The position numbers were made by a program, and so were the translations under genes. Shown piece by piece: positions 18,239-27,056 of a DNA stretch of 64,000 bases. Source of the DNA: RYN-230 sp963768945 (GTDB taxonomy: Bacteria; Actinomycetota; Actinomycetes; Streptosporangiales; Streptosporangiaceae); assembly GCA_963768945.1 (NCBI GenBank), contig CAVYJW010000003.1:1-64000 (forward strand). Direction: 5' to 3'. Each line of letters opens with the position of its first letter. Position 1 is the stretch's first letter. Under the pieces are notes generated by a model. The model was not told where the DNA came from. It did not search any database and was given only the letters and a program-made list of their open reading frames with translations.

Positions 18239-18255
18239 CTGCAACAACCTTGCAA
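18239..18255 (-). promoter_or_regulatory. Nur-type operator (TGCAA-N5-TTGCA)
   Basis: CTGCAACAACCTTGCAA reads as two TTGCA half sites around 5 bp and fits the published Streptomyces Nur box (tTGCaa-N5-ttGCAA). It is 49 bp upstream of the Ni/Co transporter start. The regulator itself is not in the window. Confidence 0.65.
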
Positions 18256-18427
18256 TAGCGTATAGGTGGCAACTGCTTCGACGGGGGAGGACACCGGGAA
18301 CTACCAGGTTCTGGCCGTGGCCAGCCACGCCAACGGCAGTGGGACCGCGCATCAGCCTTCCAGATCGGCGCTCCGTGATCTGAGGCGGCCGCCCCCGGGC
18401 ACGAAGACTTTTCTTTAACCTGGGAGT

Positions 18428-18913
18428 GTGCGTGAGTCAGGTCGGCTGAGCCGACGCCGTATCGCGCTGTTCAGCAGCGTGGTCTGCGCCCTCACGGCTT
18501 CATCGTGCGGTACCGCCGCCCCCAGCTCCACTGCGCCCGTGTATGTAGTGCGGGCGACCACCATCAAGGGCCTGGGCCGGATCCTGGCTGACGGCGGGGG
18601 CCGCACGCTGTATCTGTACACACCCGACCATCAGGGACCGTCGGTGTGCGTGCGGGTCTGCGCGACTGCCTGGCCGCCGTTGCTGCTGCCCCGGGGCGTG
18701 ACCAGGCCGCGGGCGGGGCACGGGATCAGCGCGGCCTTGCTCGGGACGGTGCGGCGGCCAGGCGGGGCGCTGCAGGTGACCTACAACAAGTGGCCGCTGT
18801 ACCTGTACCGGGACGATGACGCGCCCGGCCAGGCGACCGGCCAGGCGGAGGCCATGGGCCTGTGGTATGTGGTCTCCGTCACCGGCGCCGTAGACCGCGG
18901 GGTCACCTCGTAA
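18428..18913 (+). CDS. Secreted repeat-type lipoprotein-like protein (COG4315)
   Basis: 161-aa exported protein. Residues 1-27 are a signal peptide with basic start and Cys27 in a weak lipobox (TASSCG). The mature part has the two motifs of the 'secreted repeat of unknown function' family: GGRTLYLYTPDHQGPSVC with CATAWPPLL, then NKWPLYLYRDDDAPGQATGQ. These proteins are common beside copper/redox membrane genes in actinomycetes; their function is unknown. GTG 18428 is the likely start, with a poor ribosome site. A decayed relative lies at 20001-20335. Confidence 0.8.
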   Translation: MRESGRLSRRRIALFSSVVCALTASSCGTAAPSSTAPVYVVRATTIKGLGRILADGGGRTLYLYTPDHQGPSVCVRVCATAWPPLLLPRGVTRPRAGHGISAALLGTVRRPGGALQVTYNKWPLYLYRDDDAPGQATGQAEAMGLWYVVSVTGAVDRGVTS

Positions 18914-18954
18914 GCGGCTGACGTGCGGGCCCTGGCTCCTTCGATGGCAGTGTC

Positions 18955-19521
18955 CAGATCATGATGATCAGCATCGGAGCCATGGTGATCCCCATCGCGA
19001 TCCGGCAGCTCACGGCCACTCCCCGGAGCCAGAAGCAGCTCCCGGGCGGTGGCCCGGCTGCTGGCGCTGGCCGGCTGAGCAGCCTGACCGTTCTGGACTG
19101 CTCCGGGCTCGGTGGCGGCGTCCCCGGCCCGCGCGGATTGGGGCTCACCGGCCGCCGCTACCGCCGCTACCGCGGCCGCCGCGACGCCGGCGCCGGCGGT
19201 AGGCGCCTCCGCTACGATCGACCCGCCGGCCGGATAGCGCTCTGTCATCGCGCCGGACGAGCCGCCCATGCCGCTCATCCCCGATCCGCCGCTGGCGGTC
19301 ATCGGCGTGGTGAGGGCCAGGAACATGTAGAGTATGGCGGCGCTGCGCAACAGGTGCGGCCGGCAGTGGCCGCTGTCCGCGGGCTCGGCGGCGCGATGGC
19401 GCAGGTCGAGGTACACCCGCCAGGCGAACCACGCCGTCATGACCCCAAAGATCACTTCCCCGGCGCCGTCCGGCAGGGTGGTGAGCCCCGCGGCGAGCGT
19501 GCCCGCCATCGCGATGCCCAT
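18955..19521 (-). pseudogene. DUF5134 membrane protein, truncated and frameshifted
   Basis: MGIAMAGTLAAGLTTLP, VIFGVMTAWFAWRVYLDL and LLRSAAILYMFLALTTP match the intact DUF5134 gene at 22896-23711. The first about 45 residues are missing. Near the end the frame shifts, so that SCRIAMGITMAPMLIIMI, the normal C-terminus, is read in another frame. The central membrane helices of the intact copy have also been lost. Confidence 0.75.
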
Positions 19522-19986
19522 CAGCAGGTGCGCGCGCTGGCCACGCCCCGGGCCGTCGACTGGGCCAGGATCTGGTGGGTCAGCACCCGGCCCCGGGCGT
19601 CCTGGACCAGCAGGGTGGTGACGGTCTCGTCCAGCTTCCCGTGGCGCAGCCGCGGGAAGACGTAGGTCTCTTCCAGACCCTCGTGGAAGCCCTCGATGAA
19701 GTCGTGGATGATCAGGGCGGCGTCGTGCAGAGGTTGGGCCGGCAGCGGCCGGCCTGGACCCGGCTGATCAGTTCGCGGTAGCACAGCAGGACGCGCTTGA
19801 GGACGCTGTGCTCGCGCATGAGGCCGTCATCGGGCGGGATGATCTTCGACGGGCCGGGATCGGGCGAGGAGGTGAACGCCCAGGCGGTACCTGTCCCGGC
19901 GGCACCCACCGCCAGCCCGCCGGCGCCGGCCAGCAGGGCACGGCGTGAAAGCCCGGCGGCCGGTCGGTCGGTGGTGCGGCGGCCAT
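19521..19986 (-). pseudogene. Hemerythrin-domain protein with Tat-type signal, two frameshifts
   Basis: Reading across three frames gives MAAAPPTDRP, then SRRALLAGAGGLAVGAAGTG (a Tat-like leader), then LMREHSVLKRVLLCYRELI, then HDAALIIHDFIEGFHEGLEE and ETYVFPRL. These are the first His-containing helices of an exported hemerythrin HHE protein. The C-terminal helices are absent; the sequence runs into the DUF5134 fragment, so a deletion joined the two genes. Hemerythrins bind di-iron and O2 or NO; this copy cannot. Confidence 0.65.
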
Positions 19987-20000
19987 CTGCGCTCCCGGCT

Positions 20001-20335
20001 TCAGGACTGGGGTGAGGGGGTGAGCGGCTGCCCGGAGGGGCGCATCAGGTACCACTTACCGCCGTTGAGGTCGATGGCCCGGCCGGTGGCCTGCCCGGGC
20101 TGGACGTCGCCGGGGTAGGTATAGAGGGCCAGCCCTCATAGGTGATCACCCGGCCGCCCGCGGGATCGGGGTCGGAGCCGAGCAGCGAGGTCCGCACTCG
20201 GGGGCCGGCCGCGGGCGCGGCCCCGGCGGGCAGCTTCACCGGCGGCCACGTGCCGGCGCAGGCCCCGGTGCACGTCACCGCGTGGTGCCCGTCGGGCTGG
20301 AACATCTACAGCGCATATCCCTTGGCGTTGACGAG
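20001..20335 (-). pseudogene. Secreted repeat-type protein, nonsense and frameshift
   Basis: VNAKGYAL is followed by TAG and then MFQPDGHHAVTC, GACAGTWPPVKLPAG and VITYEGWP. After a one-base shift LYTYPGDVQPGQATGRAI and GGKWYLMRPSG follow, to a stop at 20001-20003. This is the COG4315 family seen intact at 18428-18913. Both lesions and the lost signal peptide show decay. Confidence 0.65.
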
Positions 20336-20349
20336 CACCTGGCCCGCGG

Positions 20350-20601
20350 ACCTTCCTCGACCCGGTCTGCGTCACGCAGTGCCCGCTGGGAGCACAAGAG
20401 CTCAAGCAGGCCGGCCAGCAGCTCGGCAGCAACGCCCGGCATGTCGAGCTGGCCGCCATCAACGCGAACCCGCTCTACAGCGGGATCAGCTATACGCAGG
20501 CGTTCGACCGCCAGGAAGGCCTGGCTGGCGTGCGGAACTGGGCGTACCTGACGGGCGGGCCGATCTGGCCGGGCGAGAAGGGGGCGCCTGGGCCACGCTG
20601 A
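20350..20601 (+). pseudogene. SCO1/SenC-type copper chaperone, internal fragment
   Basis: An open stretch reads TFLDPVCVTQCPLGAQELKQ, HVELAAINANPLYSG, YTQAFDRQEGLAGVRNWAYL. CxxxC followed by P is the copper-binding motif of SCO proteins that help assemble cytochrome oxidase. The N-terminal thioredoxin strand and the C-terminal His ligand are absent. It is flanked by unrelated fragments on both sides, so two deletions are likely. Confidence 0.65.
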
Positions 20602-20924
20602 CCAGCGGGCGGGCTCTCGCCACGACCTCTGCGGGCCGGAGCTGCGGGTTGACGGAGCCGGTGGCCGTTCTCCGGTTGACCAGAACCGGCACCCGCACCG
20701 TCGCACTCCTCCAGGCAGGCACCGGGGCGGGAGCCACCTGGCAGCCGCTTCCGGCTCTTCCCCCGGAGAGCACCGTCACGCTGGCTGCGGGTCCCGCAGG
20801 CGCCACCGGCGCCCTCGCGGCCAGCGGCAGCACACTCACCATCTGGCGGCACGAGGCCGGTTCCTCGGCCTGGGCCAGGGCACAGACCATCAAGGTACCG
20901 ATCCAGTACGGCTCATCAAGCTGA
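20602..20924 (+). pseudogene. C-terminal fragment of a secreted protein of unknown function
   Basis: The frame LTEPVAVLRLTRTGTRTVAL ... GSTLTIWRHEAGSSAW ... has the alternating hydrophobic pattern of a beta-propeller-like or strand-rich exported protein. It has no start and is joined upstream to the SCO1-like fragment in another frame. No family is recognised with confidence. Confidence 0.35.
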
Positions 20925-20990
20925 CAGCATGGGCTCTGCTCGCCGGCTCGTGGAGGCGAGAGCGGGCTGCACCACCGGCCGGGCGCTCCG

Positions 20991-21197
20991 TCAGCCAGTA
21001 AGTTCGTAGCCGGCCTCGTCCACTGCTGCGCTGAGCGCGGCCCGGTCCGGCGGCGGGTCGGCGGTGATCCGGACGGCGCCGGTCTCCAGATCCACCTCGA
21101 CGCCGGTCACCCCGGGCAGCTTGCCGATCTCGCCCTGCACGGCGTTCACGCAGTGCCCGCAGGTCATGCCCGCGACGGTTACGACAGTCTCACTCAC
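20991..21197 (-). CDS. copZ: Copper chaperone CopZ-like (heavy-metal-associated domain)
   Basis: 68-aa single HMA domain: VTVAGMTCGHCVNAVQGEIG holds the metal-binding CxxC (residues 12-15), followed by a full ferredoxin-like fold ending AVDEAGYELTG. It binds Cu+ in the cytosol and delivers it to a P-type ATPase or a CsoR-type sensor. The frame is open upstream to 21425, but GTG 21197 gives the standard length and has AAGGAC at the right distance. It is divergent from the membrane-protein operon at 21880, with CsoR-type boxes between them, and the ATPases at 24.2-29.5 kb are the likely partners. Confidence 0.88.
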   Translation of the reverse strand: MSETVVTVAGMTCGHCVNAVQGEIGKLPGVTGVEVDLETGAVRITADPPPDRAALSAAVDEAGYELTG

Positions 21198-21502
21198 GGC
21201 AGTGTCCTTACGACGACGACTCTTCCCTGACCGGGAAAGTGCGGCTGGTACCGGCGGTGCCATGTCCGCGCATGGTCCGGCCAGGTGACGCGCTCGCCAC
21301 GTCCAGGGCCCCGGTGTGGCCCAGGCAAAGATTATCGGCATGGGGGTCGTGGTGCTGTCCATTGCCATCTCCTGGCCAGGGGGCAAGGACAACACAAGAA
21401 GGCCGCTCATCCCGGCCATGACCACGTGCCGCTGGGAGTGTCCCGGGCGATGCGATTCGTGAGTTCCCGAACGCTGTCATTGCCAATGCGTGCACTCGTC
21501 AA

Positions 21503-21567
21503 ATACCCCCAGGTGGTATCGCTGATACCCCCTGATGGTTCCTTTTAGATACCTCCAGGGGGTTTAT
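21503..21567 (+). promoter_or_regulatory. Cluster of CsoR-type operator sequences
   Basis: Two ATACC-(GC)-GGTAT type palindromes are seen: ATACCCCCAGGTGGTAT (21503-21519) and ATACCTCCAGGGGGTTTAT (21549-21567), with a weaker half-site ATACCCCCTGATGG between. They match the C/G-tract palindrome bound by the Cu+-sensing CsoR repressors. They lie between copZ (minus) and the membrane operon at 21880 (plus). No csoR gene is in the window. Confidence 0.6.
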
Positions 21568-21879
21568 AGGCCATGGCTGCGAAGGTCATTGGCTGACACC
21601 TGGGACCATCGTCACCTGGAGTTTTACCCGGACGAGGGGGTATGGTTGGGGCCTTTTTGCTACATGGCTTGCCCTTGCTGGTAACTGCCATCTACTGTTC
21701 TGCCTACAATCCACAGGCGTGCCGGGGAAAGAGAATGCTCCGTGCCCGGGCGTGTTCACGTGGTGGGTGTCCGCCAGGAAGCGCGAGGCCGGTCCAGGGC
21801 ATTTCCGGGCGTAGGTAAATCGGGTAACGGACTGGCAGCAGATGCCGGCCTGCAGCTGAGAAAGCTGAGGAGAAACGGG

Positions 21880-22899
21880 ATGAGTGACATCGCCGTCGCG
21901 GGCAGCCGGGCCGCGTGGCGGGGCAAGCTGGGAACCGCGGCGGAGGGCACCTGGCAACCACCCGGCGCCCGGCGGGTGCTCCAGCTTGCCCTGGCCGCCG
22001 TATGGCTGCTCGACGCTGTCCTGCAATACCAGTCCTTCATGTTCACCAAGGCATTCGGCCAGATGCTCGCCGGGACCGCCGCCGGCAATCCTGGCGTGGT
22101 TGCCAGCCCGATTACCTGGGACGCCAGCCTGGTCGAGCATCATGCCGTGGCGCTGAACACGATCTTCGCGACCATCCAGCTGCTGCTCGCCCTCGGGATC
22201 GCCTGGCGTCCCACGGCCCGCATCGCCCTCTTCGCCTCGATCGCATGGGCGCTCGGAGTGTGGTGGTTCGGCGAAGGGCTCGGCGAGGTGCTGACCAGCG
22301 CGGCCAGCCCGGTCAACGGCGCTCCTGGCGCAGTGATCATCTACGCGCTGCTCGCCGTGCTCTTGTGGCCCGCGGACCGTGCCGGCCGGGCTGCGCCGTT
22401 CACCGCAGCCCGGGCGGTAGGCGCGCCCGCCGCCCGGGCCCTGTGGCTCGTACTGTGGGTGAGCCTGGCCTATTTCGCCGTGCTGCCGGGGAACCGGACA
22501 CCCCAGGGGCTGCACGACATGATCGCCGGCATGGCCAGCGGCGAGCCCGGCTGGCTGGCAGCCCTCGATAACCACGCCGCCGCCCTCGTCGCCCATCAGG
22601 GCCTGGCCGCCTCCATCATGCTGGCGGCCGCGCTCGCCTTCATCGCCATCGGCGTTTACCTGCCGGCCGCGGCGGCCCGGGCCGGCCTCATCCTGGCCAT
22701 CGTGGTGGCTGCGGCCATCTGGGTCTTCGGGGAGGCGTTCGGCGCCATCCTGGCCGGGGGGGCGACTGACGTCAATTCCGGCCTCCTGCTGATCCTGCTG
22801 GCCCTGGCCTACTGGCCAGCCCGGGCCGTTGCGGCAGGGCCGCCGGGGCCCGCGGGCTCATCCGCGGTCGGCACCGACGATGCAGGGGTAAACGCATGA
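21880..22899 (+). CDS. Polytopic membrane protein of a copper-linked operon
   Basis: 339-aa protein with about eight hydrophobic helices. It appears to be built from two similar halves: the first starts VLQLALAAVWLLDAVLQYQ and the second carries matching VAHQGLAASIML and IWVFGEAFGAILAG segments (compare VWWFGEGLGEVL in the first half). Conserved His-Gln and His-His pairs lie near helix ends (EHHAVALN, AHQG). No enzyme motif is visible and the function is unknown. ATG 21880 follows GAGGAGAAAC. The stop overlaps the start of the DUF5134 gene by 4 nt (ATGA), so both are translated together. CsoR-type boxes upstream and copper ATPases downstream suggest a metal-related role. A truncated homologue is at 23796. 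Confidence 0.75.
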   Translation: MSDIAVAGSRAAWRGKLGTAAEGTWQPPGARRVLQLALAAVWLLDAVLQYQSFMFTKAFGQMLAGTAAGNPGVVASPITWDASLVEHHAVALNTIFATIQLLLALGIAWRPTARIALFASIAWALGVWWFGEGLGEVLTSAASPVNGAPGAVIIYALLAVLLWPADRAGRAAPFTAARAVGAPAARALWLVLWVSLAYFAVLPGNRTPQGLHDMIAGMASGEPGWLAALDNHAAALVAHQGLAASIMLAAALAFIAIGVYLPAAAARAGLILAIVVAAAIWVFGEAFGAILAGGATDVNSGLLLILLALAYWPARAVAAGPPGPAGSSAVGTDDAGVNA

Positions 22900-23711
22900 T
22901 GCCCCCGGGATGGATCCTGGACATATTCGCGGCGCTCATGCTGGTGGTCGCGGCGGGCAGCGCGGCACGGCTGGCAGTGGCCCGGCCGTGGCGTCTCCCA
23001 GCCGGGGACACCGACATTACCGTGGCGCACCTGCTGATGGCCATCGCGATGGCGGGCATGCTGACGCCGAGCCTGAGCACGTTGCCCAACGACGTGTGGG
23101 ACGTGATCTTCGCCGTCATGACGGCCTGGTTCGCGTGGGGCGTCTACCACGAGGGACGCGGCCAGGGCGCACGCATGCTGCTGGATGGCCACCGTGTCCC
23201 GCACCTGGTGCACAGCGCGGCGATGCTGTACATGTTCGTGGCCATCACCACGCCCGCGGCCGGCAGCAGATCAGGGACGGGCGCCATGGGCGGCTCCTCC
23301 GGGGCGGCCATGCAGACACTTCGCCTGCCCGCGATCGCGTTCATCTTTGCCCTGTGGCTGGCGGCCTATGTGGTCCTGGACCTCGACCGGCTTTCCGGGC
23401 CCGCCGGGCACGGAAGCTACTTCGCCAGCGTGGCCGCCGGGGCGGCCGGACCGGCGCTGGCGGTTGCCTCAGCCGCGGGCGGGTCGCTGAAGATGGCCGT
23501 GGCCGCTCCCGCTCCTGCCGTGTCCGAAGGCGGCCCCATCGCGGCTCAGCCGCCCGACGACGGTGGCGCGTGGCCGGTCCGGGATAGCGGAGGCCCAGCC
23601 GGGAGTCCCCTGGACGCCTCCCGGAACCTCCTGCTCAGCCCCCGGCTGGCGGCCGGCTGCCGCATAGCGATGGGCGTGACCATGGCGCTGATGCTGATCA
23701 TCATGATCTAG
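22896..23711 (+). CDS. DUF5134 domain membrane protein
   Basis: 271-aa protein with about six membrane helices: WILDIFAALMLVVAAGSAARL, VAHLLMAIAMAGMLTPSLS, VIFAVMTAWFAWGVYHEG, HSAAMLYMFVAIT, AIAFIFALWLAAYVVLDL and a C-terminal CRIAMGVTMALMLIIMI. Met and His residues are frequent in the helices (HLLMAIAMAGM, MLLDGHRVPHLVHSAAMLYM), compatible with copper or haem contact, but DUF5134 has no proven role. The start ATG overlaps the preceding stop (ATGA), which fixes it. A decayed copy lies at 18955-19521. A 20-bp tandem duplication covers its stop codon. Confidence 0.85.
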   Translation: MMPPGWILDIFAALMLVVAAGSAARLAVARPWRLPAGDTDITVAHLLMAIAMAGMLTPSLSTLPNDVWDVIFAVMTAWFAWGVYHEGRGQGARMLLDGHRVPHLVHSAAMLYMFVAITTPAAGSRSGTGAMGGSSGAAMQTLRLPAIAFIFALWLAAYVVLDLDRLSGPAGHGSYFASVAAGAAGPALAVASAAGGSLKMAVAAPAPAVSEGGPIAAQPPDDGGAWPVRDSGGPAGSPLDASRNLLLSPRLAAGCRIAMGVTMALMLIIMI

Positions 23712-23732
23712 CGCTGACCATCATGATCTAGC
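23693..23732 (+). repeat. 20-bp tandem duplication over the DUF5134 stop codon
   Basis: GCTGATCATCATGATCTAGC is followed immediately by GCTGACCATCATGATCTAGC (19 of 20 identical). The first copy encodes the natural C-terminus LIIMI and stop; the second is untranslated. Confidence 0.8.
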
Positions 23733-23795
23733 CGTCGTGCACGGCACCCGCCGATGTCCCGCCTGCGGGAACGGGGGGCAGCCCTTGGTTCCGTG

Positions 23796-24173
23796 CTACG
23801 CCGCGCCGGGCACGTTCACCAGGTGCTGGACCCACGAGGGTGAGCTGGCCGCGACCGGCTCGGTGACCTGCGACGGGAGGCCGACGGCCATCTTCGGCTG
23901 GGCTTGCAAGATCCCGTCGAAGACCCAGATCAGGCCGAACCCGACCCGAAGCAGCCGCCGCCATGCTGGCTCAGCCACGGCGGCTGCGGGCGTGCCCTCA
24001 GCTGTCCCGCTGGCGGCCTGGGCCGCAGGCAGCCACGCGCGGACGTTGATGCAGGCGAACCCGGGCAGGGCGAAGATCAGCAGGGCGATGATGCCCTGGT
24101 GGACCAGTGCGGCCTTGAACGCCGCGACCACGGTGGGATCGTTGACGTTGATCCCCGAGTTCATCCCAGACAT
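23796..24173 (-). pseudogene. Truncated membrane protein downstream of copA
   Basis: 125 residues start MSGMNSGINVNDPTVVAAFK and continue AALVHQGIIALLIFALPGFA and WRRLLRVGFGLIWVFDGILQ, then QPKMAVGLPSQVTEPVAASS. This corresponds to the first part of a protein related to 21880-22899, but the frame stops after LVNVPGAA, losing most helices. Its ATG (24173) shares one base with the stop of the copper ATPase (TGATG), so the gene was once coupled to it. It may be expressed as a short membrane peptide. Confidence 0.55.
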
Positions 24174-26575
24174 CAGTCTGCCTGTTCCTGAGATCCATCC
24201 GCTGCACGGCGGGCAGCAAAGACCGCCGCCGGCCGCCGCGGGCCAGAGTTCTGCCGGGCGGCACTGCCCGGCTGCCACCAGTCGGGGCGCCTGGTGGCGG
24301 GGGCGCCGTAGTGGCGGAGCCGGACACTGTTGGCCACGACGAAGGCGGAGGAGAACGCCATCGCGGCCCCGGCGATCAGCGGGTTGAGGAATCCGGCGGC
24401 GGCCAGCGGGATGGCCGCGAGGTTGTACCCGAACGCCCAGGCCAGGTTGCCCCGGATCACCCCTAGAGTGCTGCGGGCCAGGCCGATCGCGTCGGGCACG
24501 GCACCGAGGTCATCGCGCAGCACGAGCAGGTCCGCGGCGCTGATGGCCACGTCCGTGCCTGTGCCCAGGGCGATCCCCAGGTCGGCGGCGGCCAGGGCAG
24601 GCCCGTCGTTGACCCCGTCTCCGACCATGGCCACCCGCCGGCCGCGGGCCTGCAGGTCCCTGATCACGGCCATCTTGTGATCGGGCAGCGCCCTGGCGAT
24701 CACCTCGTCGGTTCCTGCCTGGGCGGCTACCGCCTCCGCGGTGGCCTGGCTATCGCCGGTCAGGAGCACGGTGCGCAGCCCGAGGCTGCGCAGCCCGGCG
24801 ACCGCGGCGGAAGCGGATGGCTTTAGGGTGTCGGCGACGGCGACCGCCCCGCGGACCTGCCCGTCCCACCCGGCGAGCACCACCGTGCATCCGGCTTGCT
24901 CCTGCTGGTAGCACTGACGGGCCAGGTCGGCGCAAATGGGCATTTTCAGGTGGTCGAACAGGTCCTGGCGACCGATGATCACCTCGTGGCCGTCCACGGA
25001 CCCTCGCGCTCCCAGGCCCGGCAGGGCCAGGAACCTTTCCGCCTGCGGCAGCGGCCCCAGCTCCGCCCGGGCTGCGGCGCTGATCGCGCCGGCCACCGGG
25101 TGCTCCGACGCCTGCTCCACCGCCCCGGCATACCGCAGCAGGGCGTCCCGGCTCTCGCCGTCCGCCGCCAGGACGCCGGTCACGGCCATCACCCCGGTGG
25201 TGACCGTCCCGGTCTTGTCCAGCAGCACGGTATCCACCGCGCGGGAGGACTCCAGCGCCTGGTATCTGGTGATGAAGATGCCCAGCTGCGCACCCCGCCC
25301 GCACGCCACCATCAGCGCGGCCGGGGTCGCCAGCCCCAGCGCGCACGGGCAGGCGATGATCAGCACCGCCAGCGCGGCGCTGAACGCCCGCTCGGCCGGG
25401 CTGCCCGCCAGCAGCCAGCCCGCCAGCGTCAGGCCCGATGCCACGAGGACCGCGGGCACGAAGATGCCGCAGATCCGGTCGGCGAGCCGCTGAATGGCGG
25501 CTTTCTGCGACTGGGCCTGCTCCACCAGGGCGACCAGGTGGGCGAGCTGGGTGTCACGGCCCACTTTGACCGCGCGGACCACCAGCCGCCCGGCCACCAC
25601 CACCGTGCCCGCCGCCACCGTGTCACCCTCGGTGACGTCGGCCGGGACTGATTCCCCGGTCATCATGCTGGTGTCCACCGCGGACTGGCCGAATTCCACC
25701 TCCCCGTCGGCGGCGATCCGTTCCCCGGGGCGCACCACGAACCGCTGTCCCTCACGCAGCTCGGTAACCGGAACACGGCGCTCGGACCCGTCGGCATCCA
25801 GGACGCAGGCGTCCCGGGCACCAGCCGCGGCCAGCTCCCGCATCGCGTCCCCGGCGTCCCGCCGCGCCTTAGCCTCATACAGCCGGCCCGCCAGCAGGAA
25901 CGTCGTCACCGACGCCGCGACCTCCAGGTAGATCCCGCCCCCAGAAGCGTGCAGCAGCAGATACCGGAAGCTCAGCCCGCCCTGGCCACGGTCCAGGACG
26001 AACATCGCATACACCGACCAGCCGCACGCCGCGGTGATGCCCAGCGACACCAGCGTGTCCATCGACACCGAGCCATGCCGGGCGTTCCGCAGCGCCGTGG
26101 CGTGGAACGGCCACGCCGACCACACCACCACCGGCGCCGCCAGCGCGATCAGGACCCACTGCCAGCCTGGGAACCGCGACCACGGGAACAGCGACAGCAG
26201 CACCGACAGGTCAGTCAGCGGAATGAACAACACCAGCGCCACGATCAGCCGCCGGCGCAGGTCAGCGACGCGGGCGGAATCCGTCGCGTTTCCGGGCCCC
26301 TCTGCCGGGTCGTCGCTGACCGCCTCGCGGTCAAGCATCTTCGCCTGGTATCCGGCCTGCTCGACGGCGTCGATGAGCCGCTGCACCGGAACTTCCGCTG
26401 GTGCTGTGACCTGGGCGCGTTCGGTCGCGAAGTTGACTGTGGCGCAGACGCCGTCGATGGCGTTGAGTTTCTTCTCAACCCGGGCTGCGCACGCCGCGCA
26501 GGTCATCCCCCCGACCGAGAAACCGACCTCCCGGGGCAAGGATGCCGCCTCGCCGGTAACCGCCGCAGATGACAC
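24173..26575 (-). CDS. copA: Cu+-exporting P-type ATPase (P1B-1)
   Basis: 800-aa heavy-metal ATPase that pumps Cu+ out of the cytosol. In order: one HMA domain with GMTCAAC (Cys26, Cys29), eight membrane helices, actuator loop TGES, CPC metal site (409-411), phosphorylation site DKTGT (Asp453), SEHPV, TGDS and the hinge GDGVND. The last two helices carry FGYN and MAFSS, the Cu+-specific signature. I prefer GTG 26575, with GGAGGG upstream, over TTG 26599. It reads away from the second ATPase at 27233. A truncated membrane gene overlaps its stop. Copper-dependent expression is likely, though no clear CsoR box was seen directly upstream. The two ATPases are clearly different in sequence, so they are not a recent duplication. 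Confidence 0.95.
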   Translation of the reverse strand: MSSAAVTGEAASLPREVGFSVGGMTCAACAARVEKKLNAIDGVCATVNFATERAQVTAPAEVPVQRLIDAVEQAGYQAKMLDREAVSDDPAEGPGNATDSARVADLRRRLIVALVLFIPLTDLSVLLSLFPWSRFPGWQWVLIALAAPVVVWSAWPFHATALRNARHGSVSMDTLVSLGITAACGWSVYAMFVLDRGQGGLSFRYLLLHASGGGIYLEVAASVTTFLLAGRLYEAKARRDAGDAMRELAAAGARDACVLDADGSERRVPVTELREGQRFVVRPGERIAADGEVEFGQSAVDTSMMTGESVPADVTEGDTVAAGTVVVAGRLVVRAVKVGRDTQLAHLVALVEQAQSQKAAIQRLADRICGIFVPAVLVASGLTLAGWLLAGSPAERAFSAALAVLIIACPCALGLATPAALMVACGRGAQLGIFITRYQALESSRAVDTVLLDKTGTVTTGVMAVTGVLAADGESRDALLRYAGAVEQASEHPVAGAISAAARAELGPLPQAERFLALPGLGARGSVDGHEVIIGRQDLFDHLKMPICADLARQCYQQEQAGCTVVLAGWDGQVRGAVAVADTLKPSASAAVAGLRSLGLRTVLLTGDSQATAEAVAAQAGTDEVIARALPDHKMAVIRDLQARGRRVAMVGDGVNDGPALAAADLGIALGTGTDVAISAADLLVLRDDLGAVPDAIGLARSTLGVIRGNLAWAFGYNLAAIPLAAAGFLNPLIAGAAMAFSSAFVVANSVRLRHYGAPATRRPDWWQPGSAARQNSGPRRPAAVFAARRAADGSQEQAD

Positions 26576-26599
26576 GTAGCCCTGCCCTCCAGCAACCAA

Positions 26600-27056
26600 T
26601 CCAGCCGACCGTCCCTGCGCCGCGCCTTGCGCCGGTGACTCGTTGAAGGGCCGGACCTGCTGCTGACACCGGCGGAGTCCTGTGGTGGGCCGCAGTGGCT
26701 GCGAATCTACACCGCTCTGAATGTACTGAGTACCTGCAGTGCCGCCCTGATCTGGGTCTATGTATGAGCGGGCTGGCGGGCTGGATCGGACCGCCGGGCG
26801 CCTCGTCGCGCCTTCACCGCCGGGAGAGTCTCGGTAAGGCGGGCAGGTGGCCCCGGCCTGGGGGAAACTGGCTTAAGCCGTCGCCCCGGGTCCCATGGGG
26901 ACCAGGTTGCTTGGGAAGTCACCCTAGGCAGGAGAGAATGCCGGGGCTACCTGGAGGAATGAGGACCACAGTTTATGGGATTTCCCTGGCAGGAAGCCAG
27001 CGGCCGGTCACCCGGGGGAAGGCTGCGATGACCAGTCACGCCGGCAGCGGTGCCCG
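26600..27056. other. Divergent regulatory region between the two copper ATPase units
   Basis: No sizeable gene is seen. A palindrome GGTCCCATGGGGACC (26889-26903) could be an operator. A possible 10-codon leader (ATG 27028, after GGGGGAAGG, to TGA 27058-27060) overlaps the next start (GTGA) and may couple its translation. Confidence 0.4.

Noticed and set aside
17120..18265. 381-aa open frame on the plus strand opposite the nickel transporter
   Set aside because: Asp/Gln/Glu/Gly-biased antisense shadow of a well-supported membrane protein gene; no ribosome site or family motif.
26889..26903. Palindrome GGTCCCATGGGGACC as a CsoR box
   Set aside because: It lacks the ATACC/GGTAT arms seen in the other boxes; kept only as a possible operator of unknown type.
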